DNA from: Saccharibacillus soli
GTDB taxonomy: Bacteria; Bacillota; Bacilli; Paenibacillales; Paenibacillaceae
Length of the DNA: 64,000 nt
Direction: 5' to 3'
Assembly: GCA_002189105.1 (NCBI GenBank)
Contig: NIOB01000003.1
Span: 496,001-560,000 of the forward strand
The notes below the pieces were generated by a model. That model ran no database searches. It had not been told where the DNA came from and saw only the letters and a list, made by a program, of their open reading frames with translations. Positions 16,901-25,751 of this stretch are shown here, piece after piece (the stretch's first letter is position 1; the number at the start of each line of letters is the position of its first letter). A program made the position numbers and the translations under genes.

Positions 16901-17971
16901 ATGATCGTCTATGTTCTGTACGGAGGCCAATCGCCGGAGCACGAAGTGTCGCTGAAGACAGCTTCTACGGTGCTGAAGGCGCTGAACACGCAAAAACATC
17001 AGGTATACCCTATATATATTTCCCGCGAAGGTCTGTGGACCGGACTTGGTTTGCTGTCGGAAGAGGGAATAAGCACAGCCCATCTGACTCCTGAATCCCA
17101 ACATGCCGATTCAGCTTCCTCGCTGGGTGAAGTGCTGACTACCCTATTTTCTCTTCCCGGCGAAAAGGTCGCCCTGCCGCTGCTGCACGGCGCAAATGGC
17201 GAAGACGGCACGGTTCAGGGCCTGCTGGAGCTGCTGGGAATTCCTTATGTCGGCAACGGCGTCCTCTCTGCCGCCATGACGCTGGACAAGGACGTTACCC
17301 ATCGACTTGCCGGTCTCGCAGGCATCCGCCAGACGGCGTACGAGATCGTCACGCGCCGAGGCTGGGAAGAAGACCGCCAAGGCATCCTGAATCGACTGGA
17401 GGATCGCGGTCTGCTGCCCGGCTACGTCAAGCCTGCCACTCTCGGCTCCTCGATTGGCATCAGCCGCTGCGAAGATCGCGCCGCCCTGGAAGCGGGCATC
17501 GAAGAAGCATTGCGCTATGACGCCAAGCTGGTCATCGAGCGGGAAGTACCCGGCCGTGAGATCCAGGTTGCCGTCATGGGCAACGACCGCCCGCTGGCGT
17601 CGCTGCCGGGCGAGTTCCTGCACGGCGTGAAGTTCTTCGACTTCCGCGCCAAATACGCCGATCCGACGCTTCGCATGTCGATCCCGGCGGACATTCCGCC
17701 TGCGGCTGCCCAGGAGATCCGCGAATCAGCCATTCGTGCCTATGAAGCCCTCTGCTGCTCGGGACTGGCACGAGTGGACTTTTTCCTCGGAGAAGACGGG
17801 TTGATCTATCTGAACGAGATCAACGCCCTGCCGGGCTTCACCGGTACCAGCATGTACCCGGTGATGTGGGAACGCACGAACGGCACAAGCTATGCCGCCC
17901 TGATTGAAAAGCTGATGGACTATGCGCTGGAACGCAGCCATACCCGAGCGTCCGTCAGCAGCGTCCGATGA
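16901..17971 (+). CDS. ddl: D-alanine--D-alanine (or D-Ser) ligase
   Basis: ATP-grasp ligase of 356 residues that joins D-Ala to a second D-amino acid for peptidoglycan stems. Visible features are VLYGGQSPEHEVSL (with the Glu that orients the first D-Ala), LLHGANGEDG, VKPATLGSSIGIS, the omega-loop KFFDFRAKYADP and the metal site YLNEINALPGFT. The KY in the omega-loop is typical of D-amino-acid ligases and argues against a D-lactate (VanA/B) enzyme. D-Ala versus D-Ser as second substrate cannot be settled by eye. It overlaps the racemase gene by 4 bp and heads a four-gene overlapping operon with VanXY- and VanT-like genes, which raises the chance of a VanC/E/G-type role. AAGGAG lies 10 nt before the ATG. 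Confidence 0.93.
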   Translation: MIVYVLYGGQSPEHEVSLKTASTVLKALNTQKHQVYPIYISREGLWTGLGLLSEEGISTAHLTPESQHADSASSLGEVLTTLFSLPGEKVALPLLHGANGEDGTVQGLLELLGIPYVGNGVLSAAMTLDKDVTHRLAGLAGIRQTAYEIVTRRGWEEDRQGILNRLEDRGLLPGYVKPATLGSSIGISRCEDRAALEAGIEEALRYDAKLVIEREVPGREIQVAVMGNDRPLASLPGEFLHGVKFFDFRAKYADPTLRMSIPADIPPAAAQEIRESAIRAYEALCCSGLARVDFFLGEDGLIYLNEINALPGFTGTSMYPVMWERTNGTSYAALIEKLMDYALERSHTRASVSSVR

Positions 17972-19380
17972 GCGCGGTGTACCGGGATACCCGGGCCGAC
18001 ATTGATACGGCGGCGATTCAGCGCAATCTGTCGAAGATTCGCCGCCGCTTCCCGGCTTCGGTTCGGCTGATGGCGGTCGTCAAAGCCAACGGCTACGGAC
18101 ACGGCGCGATCGCAAGCGCCCAGGCTGCCCAGGCAGCCGGCGCCGATATGCTCGGCGTGGCGCTGCTTGAAGAAGCCATCGAGCTGCGCGAGCAGGGGAT
18201 TCAGCTGCCGATTCTCGTACTGGCACCGATTCTGCCGCGTTACGCCGAACTGGCGGCGGCACTGGATATTCAGCTGACCGTTACGGAAGCTGACTGGTTT
18301 AGGCAGCGGGAAGAATGGCGGCAGCCGCAGTCTGGCGGCAAGTCTGTAGACCGACAGAGCGGCGGGGATGCTCCTGCCGACGTGCAAGGTTCATGCGATC
18401 TGCCCCTGCGCGTCCATGTCAAATTCGATACGGGTCTCGGCCGAATTGGACTGCGAAGCCGCGAAGAGTGGAATGAACTTGCCTTCTGGCTCAAACGGGA
18501 AGACATCATCGTGGAAGGGCTGTTTACGCATTTTGCCACAGCTGGCTGGGCAGACACCTCGTTCGTCAAGCTTCAGTATGAACGATTCCTGTCCATGACG
18601 CAGTGGGCACGTTCTTCAGGGATTCATGCCACCCTCTTACACTGTTGCGGAAGCGCGTCAGCGCTGCGATTCCCAGAAATGTCGCTGGATATGATCCGAA
18701 TTGGCGCAGCCGCTTATGGCTTCTATCCTTCGGCGCTGGCTCCCCAGTGGGAGCTGGAACCGGCCATGACGCTGCGAAGCAGGTTGATCCAGGCCAAGGC
18801 GGTCGCGGCCGGAGACACTATTGGTTATGACCGCGCCTATACGGCGAAGGGCGAGGAATGGATCGGCACAGTGCCGATTGGCTACGCCGATGGCTGGTCA
18901 CAGGTGATGAAGGGCGGCGAAGTGCTGGTGGGCGGTCAGCGTGCCCCGATTGTTGGGCGAATCAGTATGGATCAACTAATGATTCGACTGCCCGGGCCGT
19001 GCCGGGCCGGTGATCCCGTCGTGCTGATCGGCAGTCAGGGCAGCGAGACTCTCTCCTGTACGGAAGCGGCGTCGCGGGCAGGCATTGTTCCGCAGGAGAT
19101 CACCTCGTCCCTGACCGCACGCGTTCCGCGCGTGATCGACCCTATAGGGGACGGTGAAATTTCAGCTTACGCCAAACGCTCATCGGAAGCTCCCTCAGGG
19201 GCGGCATCTGGATCTTCATTCGGAGCCTCATTCGGATCTTCATTCGGAGCCTCATTCGGGATTCCATCCGAATCTTTATCAGAATCTTCATCCGACATCT
19301 CACCGGATTTTTCAAGGCAAGTCCCATCAGAGGAGGAGGAACACGCATGGAAATTCAAACCAAACGCTCTGCGTCGATAA
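17968..19380 (+). CDS. alr: alanine racemase family protein (possible serine racemase half of a split VanT)
   Basis: PLP enzyme of fold-type III, 470 residues versus the usual 370-390. The PLP Lys lies in VVKANGYGHG near residue 38, and the second catalytic region in IGYDRAYTAKGEEW...PIGYADGW; GRISMDQ is also present. The extra length comes from a hydrophilic insert at about 112-140 and an FG/Ser-rich tail of about 75 residues that includes two exact 24-bp DNA repeats. Near the C-terminus of the fold LTARVPRV stands where the Geobacillus enzyme has SYRVPR, so the Tyr354 position appears to be Ala. That position is reported to affect serine use. The start overlaps ddl by 4 bp, and the 3' end overlaps the next gene by 34 bp. 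Confidence 0.9.
   Translation: MSAVYRDTRADIDTAAIQRNLSKIRRRFPASVRLMAVVKANGYGHGAIASAQAAQAAGADMLGVALLEEAIELREQGIQLPILVLAPILPRYAELAAALDIQLTVTEADWFRQREEWRQPQSGGKSVDRQSGGDAPADVQGSCDLPLRVHVKFDTGLGRIGLRSREEWNELAFWLKREDIIVEGLFTHFATAGWADTSFVKLQYERFLSMTQWARSSGIHATLLHCCGSASALRFPEMSLDMIRIGAAAYGFYPSALAPQWELEPAMTLRSRLIQAKAVAAGDTIGYDRAYTAKGEEWIGTVPIGYADGWSQVMKGGEVLVGGQRAPIVGRISMDQLMIRLPGPCRAGDPVVLIGSQGSETLSCTEAASRAGIVPQEITSSLTARVPRVIDPIGDGEISAYAKRSSEAPSGAASGSSFGASFGSSFGASFGIPSESLSESSSDISPDFSRQVPSEEEEHAWKFKPNALRR
19210..19257 (+). repeat. two exact 24-bp tandem repeats in alr 3' end
   Basis: Identical units at 19210-19233 and 19234-19257 encode GSSFGASF twice, within a longer low-complexity Ser/Phe/Gly stretch. 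This is a slippage-prone coding repeat just before the overlapping start of the next gene. Confidence 0.9.
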
Positions 19381-20048
19381 ACGAAGTACGATCCGAGCAG
19401 GGTACTCCAGCAGTTGGGGCGGGAAACATGCAATCCGCGCCCGTGCTGGTCAACCGCCATCATCCGGTAAACGAAGAAGCCAGGGAATTGGAGAATCGGC
19501 TTGAACCGGTCGGATTATACCCGGACATTCGGGTATTGGATTCCGGTATCCGACTAGATCGAACCTGCCTCAAGCAGTTGAACGCGCTGCTGGAAGCAGT
19601 TGGCGGCAAGGAAGACATCGTCGTCGTCAGCGGCTACCGTGACCTGGCGGAGCAAACACAGATTTATGCCGATTCCCTGCGAGACAACGGCGAAGCTTAT
19701 ACCGCCCGATTTGTCGCACTGCCCGGATGCAGTGAGCATCATACGGGGCTGGCTGTGGACGTTGGCGCGGCAGCCGGCGGACTGGATTTTATCGCGCCGG
19801 AGTTTCCCGACGACGGCGTATGCGGCGCGTTCAAGGCAGCGGCAGCTGAATTTGGCTTCGTTCAACGTTATCAAGCCCACAAGCAACATCTGACCGGCAT
19901 TTCCTGTGAGCCGTGGCACTTCCGTTATGTCGGCGCATCCCATGCCGCAAGGATGGAAGCCTTCGATCTATGCCTCGAAGAGTACATCGAATGGCTGCAA
20001 GAAGCGGAAGGCAGCTCCGGGCAAGGGGATTCTTCCCATGGGAACTAA
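19347..20048 (+). CDS. VanXY-like soluble D,D-dipeptidase/carboxypeptidase
   Basis: Zinc peptidase of the M15B/VanY superfamily, 233 residues. The zinc ligands are seen in PGCSEHHTGLAVDVG (His and Asp, near 129-136) and CEPWHFRYVG (catalytic Glu and His, near 186-189). VVSGYRDLAEQ and SLRDNGEAYTARFVALPGCS also match the VanXY pattern closely. There is no signal peptide or membrane anchor, unlike VanY, so it should act in the cytoplasm like VanXY, which removes D-Ala-D-Ala and the terminal D-Ala of precursors. AGGAGGAGG precedes the ATG, inside the end of alr. It overlaps the next gene by 11 bp. The function is inferred from family and operon. Confidence 0.88.
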   Translation: MEIQTKRSASINEVRSEQGTPAVGAGNMQSAPVLVNRHHPVNEEARELENRLEPVGLYPDIRVLDSGIRLDRTCLKQLNALLEAVGGKEDIVVVSGYRDLAEQTQIYADSLRDNGEAYTARFVALPGCSEHHTGLAVDVGAAAGGLDFIAPEFPDDGVCGAFKAAAAEFGFVQRYQAHKQHLTGISCEPWHFRYVGASHAARMEAFDLCLEEYIEWLQEAEGSSGQGDSSHGN

Positions 20049-21135
20049 TCCTGCGGCAGGTCGTTCTCTCCAGCAGATCGGCGGCACGGACTGGCTCAAA
20101 TTCATGGCGGCGCTGCTTGTAGTCGCCAACCATACCTCTCCACTGGCCAGCATCAGCCCACAGGCCGACTTTTTGGTCGCCGGACTGATCTCGAGAGTCG
20201 CTGTGCCGATTTTCTTTATCGGCTCCGGATTTTTCCTGTTCCGCAAATTCACGAATGACTCTTCTGCGAACCGCTCTGCCGTTGTTCGCTACACCAATAA
20301 GATCGCGCTGCTGTATGGTCTGTCCATTCTCATCTACCTTCCGCTAAATTTCTACCGGGGTGATTTTTCCAAAGGCTTAAACGTCTGGGCGGGTCTGCGC
20401 GATCTTGTGCTGGACGGCACTTTTTATCACCTGTGGTTCTTCCCTGCACTCTGGATCGGTATCTGGCTGATCTATGCCCTGAGCCGCCTGCCTTCCTTGA
20501 CCTGGGCTTGGATCACGGCGGCTGCTTTGTATGGATTCGGTCTGCTGGGCGACAGCTATTATCATTTTGCCACGGATATTCTGCATCTGAAGCCTGTCTA
20601 TGATGTGCTGTATCAAGGGATGGATTATACGCGTAACGGTCTGTTTTTTGCGCCGCTGCCCATTCTGGTCGGAGCCGCATTTGCCCGGCACACCCGACCG
20701 ACCTCGAGACCTTCGCGCTCCGTACGTGTTCGGCTTGGCACCGCATCGTTACTCGCCGTCCTGCTGTTAATTGCTGAAGGCGAGTGGGTGCGCAGCTTGG
20801 GACTGCCCCGACACGACAGCATGTATCTATTCTCGATCCCGGCCGCCTTTCTGCTGTTCGCCTGGGCAGCGACGTGGAACGTACGCGGTTCCAAGCGTCT
20901 GCGTGCATGGCGAACCTGGGTTTATATCCTGCATCCGCTGGCGATCGTTCTGGTACGCGGCGCTGCCAAAGCCATCAACGGCGAACAACTGCTGATCGCA
21001 AATAGTCCCGTGCATTATCTTGTGGTCTGTCTGGTTTCTGTCGCACTCTCTGCACTTGCAGCTGCGGCAATGTCGCGGTTCGGCATGCGGCGTCAAGCCA
21101 CCCGGATGCAGCGTGAACAGATTAACGTTCCTTGA
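20038..21135 (+). CDS. VanT-type membrane acyltransferase-3 domain protein
   Basis: Polytopic membrane protein of 365 residues with about ten hydrophobic helices. From memory of VanT sequences, the order of motifs matches the N-terminal membrane half of VanT serine racemases: GTDWLKFMAALLVVANHTSPL, RVAVPIFFIGSGFFLF, YHLWFFPALWIG, RNGLFFAPLPILVG, LPRHDSMYLF and WVYILHPLAI. In VanT this half is fused to a racemase and is thought to take up L-Ser. Here the racemase is a separate gene two positions upstream. The start at 20038 (AAGGGGA upstream) overlaps the VanXY-like gene by 11 bp. A general O-acyltransferase of the same superfamily is the alternative. Confidence 0.85.
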   Translation: MGTNPAAGRSLQQIGGTDWLKFMAALLVVANHTSPLASISPQADFLVAGLISRVAVPIFFIGSGFFLFRKFTNDSSANRSAVVRYTNKIALLYGLSILIYLPLNFYRGDFSKGLNVWAGLRDLVLDGTFYHLWFFPALWIGIWLIYALSRLPSLTWAWITAAALYGFGLLGDSYYHFATDILHLKPVYDVLYQGMDYTRNGLFFAPLPILVGAAFARHTRPTSRPSRSVRVRLGTASLLAVLLLIAEGEWVRSLGLPRHDSMYLFSIPAAFLLFAWAATWNVRGSKRLRAWRTWVYILHPLAIVLVRGAAKAINGEQLLIANSPVHYLVVCLVSVALSALAAAAMSRFGMRRQATRMQREQINVP

Positions 21136-21163
21136 GCTTATCCACTGGACATGACTGAACGCG

Positions 21164-21208
21164 CAAAAAAAGGACGGCTAACGGATTTACGTTCCGTTAG
21201 CCGTCCTT
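21164..21208. terminator. terminator between convergent genes
   Basis: Sixteen-bp perfect stem (21170-21185 / 21193-21208) with a 7-nt loop. The T-run is on the minus strand, so it best serves the SMI1/AbrB-like operon, but it also closes the van-like operon. Confidence 0.88.
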
Positions 21209-21294
21209 GGCTTGGCTCCAGGCAGCCGACTTCCACGATCGCATCTATCTGATCGTGCATTTGGGCAAGGCCTTTTCCATCATGCCTGTATTAA

Positions 21295-21984
21295 CTATGC
21301 CTCGTCTCCGCCGAACAAGATGGCTTTGAGATCCGCAAATGAATCGGCGATCTGCCGCATATGCGGCTCCACGCTGCTGCGAGTACCGACTCCTTCGGGG
21401 CCCAGATCAACCAGATCATCATGCAGCATCCAGACTACCGGACAGTCCCCCTGCACCTGGGCATCGCGCCGCTTCAGATCGAAGCAGATCGGCCCCTGCC
21501 CATCTTCGCCGATGGCAAAAGGCAGATAACCCGCTCCGATCAGATTGCCCCAATCCTCGGCGGCATGACGCTCCAGTTCGGACAAGCGAAGTTCCGTCGT
21601 CAGAGGCGGCAGGGTAAACGACATGCAGCCGCCCCTATAGCCGCCATGTCCGTCGCTCATGCCTGCCGACGTCCAGCTCACCAGATGATACGCCTTCAGC
21701 AGCGCATGAAAAGCAGCCGGAAAAGCGGCTCCCAATCGGGCCTCCAGCCCCGTGATTTCTTCATCGGTAATCGTCGAAGGAGTCGGCTTCCAGAAGCCCC
21801 ACTCGTCATCCTCGTCTTGCAGTTCTTCAGGAACTTCACGTTCCAGATCCAGCATGTCCGCCGGAATGTTGGAGGTCACGTCGTAGAACAGCATCCGAAA
21901 CTTCTCATCTTGATGCCGGTCTTCGATACGCTGACGAATATCCTGAATCTCGCCCTGCATCCATAAAGCGTCTGTTTCTCTCAT
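21295..21984 (-). CDS. SMI1/KNR4 (SUKH) family protein
   Basis: Protein of 229 residues with the SUKH fold: ITDEEITGLEARLGAAFPAAFHALLKAYHLV (seen from about residue 72), then LPFAIGEDGQGPICFDL, and a C-terminal helix FADLKAIL. SUKH proteins are common immunity proteins to toxins, but many are housekeeping. No toxin gene is adjacent. Its start overlaps the stop of the AbrB-like gene by 4 bp, so it is translationally coupled to that membrane protein. Actual role unknown. Confidence 0.85.
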   Translation of the reverse strand: MRETDALWMQGEIQDIRQRIEDRHQDEKFRMLFYDVTSNIPADMLDLEREVPEELQDEDDEWGFWKPTPSTITDEEITGLEARLGAAFPAAFHALLKAYHLVSWTSAGMSDGHGGYRGGCMSFTLPPLTTELRLSELERHAAEDWGNLIGAGYLPFAIGEDGQGPICFDLKRRDAQVQGDCPVVWMLHDDLVDLGPEGVGTRSSVEPHMRQIADSFADLKAILFGGDEA

Positions 21985-23156
21985 TTCATGCTTTCCTCCA
22001 CTTCAAAAATATCCTTGGAAGACAACTTTTCGCTTGATACGCCCAGCTTCTGTGCTTCGTTCCGAGCGCTGCGCCGATCGGTATACCGGAACAAGACACG
22101 CATGAGCGGCGGAATGGCGAAGAAGATGAAGAAGGTGCGAAACAGCTGATAGCCCGATACGATCGATAGATCTGCACCGATGGAATGGGCGATGATGCCC
22201 ATCTGATCCATGCCTCCAGGTGCCAGACTCAGCAGCGCCGTCGGCAGATTCACCGACTCCAGGTGAGTCAACAGCAGGGTAAGACCCAATGATCCCGCAA
22301 TCAACAGGACTCCGTTTAACAGCGACAGAGACAAGGTGCGCACTTTGTGTTCAATCTGCCCGGGCTTCAGCATTGTCCCCACATAAGTCCCCAGCGCAAG
22401 CTGGGCAGCAGCGGTCAGACCGTGTGGAAGCTGTGGAGCATGGAATCCAGTGGCCTGAAGCAGCGCCGTGCCAAAGGCCGGGCACAGCAGAAAAGCACTG
22501 GGAAACCGGAATTTACGACCGAGCAGCGCAAGCCCCACGCACAGGGGAGCATAGAGCAGCACGTTTGGAAACAGCCCGCTCCAGGCTGCCGGCTGGCTGG
22601 CTGCGGCCTGAATCGTGCCTGCCGTGTGCTGCCCGAGCAGCGGACTGTACAGCAGCAGCGGAACGCCGATAATAATCAGCAGCAGGCGAATGACCTGATT
22701 GACGGTCACCAGAGTCAGATCCGCTCCCTTGGTCTCTTCCGCCAATACGACAATCTGAGATAATCCGCCCGGAACGCTGCCCAGCAGCGAAGTCTTAAAG
22801 TCGGTTCCGGACAGCTTGCCGATCACAAACGAAAGACCCGCACACAGCAAAAGCAGCAGGAAGGTCATTAAGATCATATAGGGGATCTGCGTGCCCATGC
22901 GCCGCAGCGCTTCACCGGTGAGTGCAAGTCCAATGGTATATCCGATCACAATCAAGGCTCCGTTACGGATGGAAGCCGGCCACGCATACGTATGCTTGAG
23001 CAGGTTCGAGCCGATCAGCGCCGCCAGCATGGGCCCGAGCAGCCAAGGAATCGGTAAGCCAAGCAGCAGAAAAATTCCCGCTCCGGCCAATGAGATCAGC
23101 AGGGCCACGAACAGGCGCAGCACAAACGGATATTTGGATGATGGGGTTTTTTTCAT
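21981..23156 (-). CDS. AbrB-duplication family membrane protein
   Basis: Polytopic membrane protein of 391 residues (start at 23156, GAGGGA upstream). It shows the repeated half of the family: GLPIPWLLGPMLAALIGSNL and a second hydrophobic block. The characteristic PGG motifs LLGSVPGGLSQIVVLAEE and LLSLAPGGMDQMGIIAHSIG are present, one in each half. The family (Pfam AbrB, once annotated ammonia monooxygenase or regulator) probably consists of transporters; the substrate is unknown. The C-terminal 30 residues are cytoplasmic and charged. First gene of a two-gene operon with the SUKH gene. Confidence 0.87.
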   Translation of the reverse strand: MKKTPSSKYPFVLRLFVALLISLAGAGIFLLLGLPIPWLLGPMLAALIGSNLLKHTYAWPASIRNGALIVIGYTIGLALTGEALRRMGTQIPYMILMTFLLLLLCAGLSFVIGKLSGTDFKTSLLGSVPGGLSQIVVLAEETKGADLTLVTVNQVIRLLLIIIGVPLLLYSPLLGQHTAGTIQAAASQPAAWSGLFPNVLLYAPLCVGLALLGRKFRFPSAFLLCPAFGTALLQATGFHAPQLPHGLTAAAQLALGTYVGTMLKPGQIEHKVRTLSLSLLNGVLLIAGSLGLTLLLTHLESVNLPTALLSLAPGGMDQMGIIAHSIGADLSIVSGYQLFRTFFIFFAIPPLMRVLFRYTDRRSARNEAQKLGVSSEKLSSKDIFEVEESMK

Positions 23157-23290
23157 GATGAATCCCTCGTTTCTGTATTCCCATCCTTCCATTATACGCC
23201 TACTCCAGCCGAGGGGAAAATCAAGAAACTGAATACCGCTGAATCAAAACCTTTTGCACCCGGATTGAACGCACAGCGAGCAGGCACGTC

Positions 23291-23314
23291 AAAAACCCGG
23301 CAGAGAGCCGGGTT
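23291..23314 (-). terminator. terminator after SRPBCC gene
   Basis: AACCCGGC (23294-23301) / GCCGGGTT (23307-23314) with a 5-nt loop and a T-run on the minus strand. Confidence 0.8.
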
Positions 23315-23403
23315 GAGACGCTTCATGCAGGTCATGTAGGCCGGATGCAGCAGACACAAGATACACCTTGTAAAAAGACGAGGCGATGTTGATCGTTCTT
23401 ATG

Positions 23404-23853
23404 TTACCAACCGAAATCCAGCTTTTTCCCCGTCTCGCACCAGGTCTTGATGCCGCTCAGAATCATCGGCCATGCCCCGCGCGAGTTTTCAAAAGAAGGA
23501 TGATTGTCGCTCCACTGATCGTTAACCAGCGTCAGTTTGGTTGTCGATCCCTCTTCCGTCAGTTCAAACGTCACCCGGCTCGTAAGCTCTGCATGATTGT
23601 CCCGATAGGAAGGGCCTGGATGTTCGATGTAGGTCAACTTTTTGCTTGGCTCAACCGCCTCGATTACGCCGTACAGATGCACCGTATTGTCGCCATTATT
23701 GCCTGGCCCCACGTATTCAAACGACGCTCCGTTTTCCAGTGTGGACTTGAGTTCCGTACTAAAAAAGGCAGCCCGCGTCCCTTCGGAAGTCACCAGGGCT
23801 TCCCAGACTTTCTCCGGCTTCGCATCGACATAAATGGTATAGTCCAGCTTCAT
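23404..23853 (-). CDS. SRPBCC (AHSA1-like) domain protein
   Basis: Small soluble protein of 149 residues with the START/Bet v 1-like plan: IYVDAKPEKVWEALVTSEGT at the N-terminus, a beta-rich centre with VIEAVEPSKKLTYIEHPGPS, and a long C-terminal helix ending GIKTWCETGKKLDFGW. The family binds hydrophobic ligands, and some members are chaperone-associated. AGGAGG lies before the ATG. It is divergent from an AraC regulator 164 bp away, which may control it. Confidence 0.87.
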   Translation of the reverse strand: MKLDYTIYVDAKPEKVWEALVTSEGTRAAFFSTELKSTLENGASFEYVGPGNNGDNTVHLYGVIEAVEPSKKLTYIEHPGPSYRDNHAELTSRVTFELTEEGSTTKLTLVNDQWSDNHPSFENSRGAWPMILSGIKTWCETGKKLDFGW

Positions 23854-24017
23854 CGTTCATTCCTCCTATAGTTGAGATGGGCAGCAGCAGGTTCAAGGAT
23901 CAACTTCTCGCATCTGCCAGCCGCCCGTGTTACAATCATTCTATAAAAGGAACATATATTCGTATAGTAAAAACGCGACAATTCAGATACCCACTGCCCG
24001 AGAGGAGCTTTCCGAAT

Positions 24018-24896
24018 ATGCCAACAAGCCGCCTGGTGACGTTCAACGACCGCTCTCCGCATGCCCGTTCGCCTTTTTTCGATTCATCCGAACCTGCGCT
24101 TGGTGTGCTGAATCCCCGCGAAGGCAGCCGACATTTCAGACTCCTGCGTTATTCGCCTGCCCCTGAATTGTCTCCGTACGTCCGACATTATTGGAGCGTG
24201 GAGTGGGATCTGACGGATTCCGACCCTTATCTTCAGGAGGTCGTGCCCAACCCCTGCGTCAATCTGGTGATTGAGCCAGGGCGAACCTTCTTTTACCCAC
24301 CTTCTCCAGCGCGTTTTGCTTATCTCCAGCAGGGTCGGGGTCAGGTATTTGGCGTCAAATTTCACCCAGGTGGTTTCTATCCTTTTCTGCAAGCGTCCCT
24401 GTCGGAACAAAAGGGCCGACCTGTATCTGTAGAATCGGTTCTTCCCATAACTGGCGCCGAATTGGAGAAGCTGCTGCTGACGTCAGGGAGCCAAGGGCCG
24501 ATCACGATGATTGAACAAATCGAACATCTCCTCATCCAGTCCCTGCCTCTGCTGGACGAGGAGACTGTGCTGCTGCGGCAGATTACCGAACGGATCGCGG
24601 CCGATCGGGATCTCACACGCGTGGACGAAGTATGCCGACTGTTCCACATCGAGAAACGGACGCTCCAGCGATTGTTCAGCCGCCGTGTAGGGCTTAGTCC
24701 CAAATGGACCATCCGGCTGCATCGCCTTCAGGAAGCTGCCGAAGCCCTGGATCGCGGCGCTTCCGACGGCTTTCTTCCCGGACTTCAACATTTGTCCAGC
24801 GAACTGGGTTACCACGACCAGACGCATTTCACCAAAGATTTCAAAGCAATCGTTGGCGTCACACCGGAAGCGTACGCTCAGGGGATAAGGGGATAG
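24018..24896 (+). CDS. AraC family transcriptional regulator
   Basis: DNA-binding regulator of 292 residues. The start at 24018 is preceded by GAGAGGAG; the frame is open upstream but lacks a better site. The N-terminal domain has the pattern LSPYVRHYWSVEWDL...PNPCVNLVIEPG...GVKFHPGGFYPFL (DUF6597-like sensor). The C-terminal HTH_18 has VCRLFHIEKRTLQRLFSRRVGLSPKW and the second helix-turn-helix HLSSELGYHDQTHFTKDFKAIVG. Likely targets are the divergent SRPBCC gene and/or the convergent SDR gene. The ligand is unknown. Confidence 0.9.
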   Translation: MPTSRLVTFNDRSPHARSPFFDSSEPALGVLNPREGSRHFRLLRYSPAPELSPYVRHYWSVEWDLTDSDPYLQEVVPNPCVNLVIEPGRTFFYPPSPARFAYLQQGRGQVFGVKFHPGGFYPFLQASLSEQKGRPVSVESVLPITGAELEKLLLTSGSQGPITMIEQIEHLLIQSLPLLDEETVLLRQITERIAADRDLTRVDEVCRLFHIEKRTLQRLFSRRVGLSPKWTIRLHRLQEAAEALDRGASDGFLPGLQHLSSELGYHDQTHFTKDFKAIVGVTPEAYAQGIRG

Positions 24897-24921
24897 ACGT
24901 CATGAAGTTGATGGCGCCATC

Positions 24922-25644
24922 TTACCAGGGAATCTCTCCGTTTTCGTCGAAAAATCGTCCGGAAGGCCCGTCTTCACCGATCAGCGCCAGCCTTGCAACC
25001 GTGCCCGCCGAATGTTCGACACTACGGGGGCCGTTATTTCCGTTCATGTCTGTCGCCGTATAACCGGGATCAACCGCATTAATCTTGAGCGGCGTTCCAA
25101 CGAACTCCTTGGCGAACATGACCGTTACGGCGTTCAGCGCCGCTTTGGAGCTGTTGTAGTCCAGCGGATTGACGGCGTAATGTTCATGCGAAGGATCGCT
25201 GTTGAAGGTCAGGGAACCCAGCCCGCTGGACACGTTAACGATTCGGCCAAGCGGCGCTTTTTTTAGCAGAGGGAGCAGGGATTGAATGACTTGAATGGGG
25301 CCAAACACATTGACTTCGTACACCCTGCGAATGTCTTCCATACTCTGCTCGCTGGGCACGTTACCACCCGCACCGATTCCCGCGTTGTTAATCAGCACAT
25401 CCAGGGAAGGCGTCAGATCCGCAATCGTCGCCGCCGCAGTGGGGATCGTAGCCGGATTGGCCACATCAATGTGGATATATTCGGCTTCAACCCCTTCTTC
25501 GGCCAATCTCCGAACCGCTTCCCGCCCCTTCCCTTCACTTCTCGCCCCTAACAGAATGAAATATCCCTGCTTGCCCAACTGCCTAGCCGTTTCGTAACCG
25601 ATTCCTTTGTTGGCGCCTGTGATGAAGACGGTCTGCTTCTGCAT
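24922..25644 (-). CDS. short-chain dehydrogenase/reductase
   Basis: NAD(P)-dependent oxidoreductase of 240 residues, classical SDR. It has the cofactor motif TGANKGIG near residue 9, the structural motif NNAG near 88, catalytic Ser in NVSSGLGS, YNSSK with the Tyr and Lys, and PGYTATDMN. The length and LTPSLDVLINNAGIG resemble carbonyl-reductase-like members. AGGAGA lies before the ATG. It is divergent from an AraC gene, with a sigma-A promoter between them. The substrate is not predictable. Confidence 0.92.
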   Translation of the reverse strand: MQKQTVFITGANKGIGYETARQLGKQGYFILLGARSEGKGREAVRRLAEEGVEAEYIHIDVANPATIPTAAATIADLTPSLDVLINNAGIGAGGNVPSEQSMEDIRRVYEVNVFGPIQVIQSLLPLLKKAPLGRIVNVSSGLGSLTFNSDPSHEHYAVNPLDYNSSKAALNAVTVMFAKEFVGTPLKINAVDPGYTATDMNGNNGPRSVEHSAGTVARLALIGEDGPSGRFFDENGEIPW

Positions 25645-25751
25645 GATGGCTCATCTCCTGTTATTGGATTTAGTGGTCGGCAAGCTTTGACCCCACTTTC
25701 TCTTCCTGCTCATCATTCTTTTTTCCTCATCGCTCTTTTTACTTAATGCCG

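Noticed and set aside
16901-21135. VanA/VanB-type (D-lactate) resistance cluster
   Set aside because: No VanH-like dehydrogenase, the ligase keeps the KY omega-loop of D-amino-acid ligases, and no vanRS or VanX is present; the D-Ser type fits better.
21295-21984. Toxin-immunity pair around the SUKH gene
   Set aside because: The only coupled gene is an AbrB-type membrane protein; no toxin domain or polymorphic-toxin feature is adjacent.
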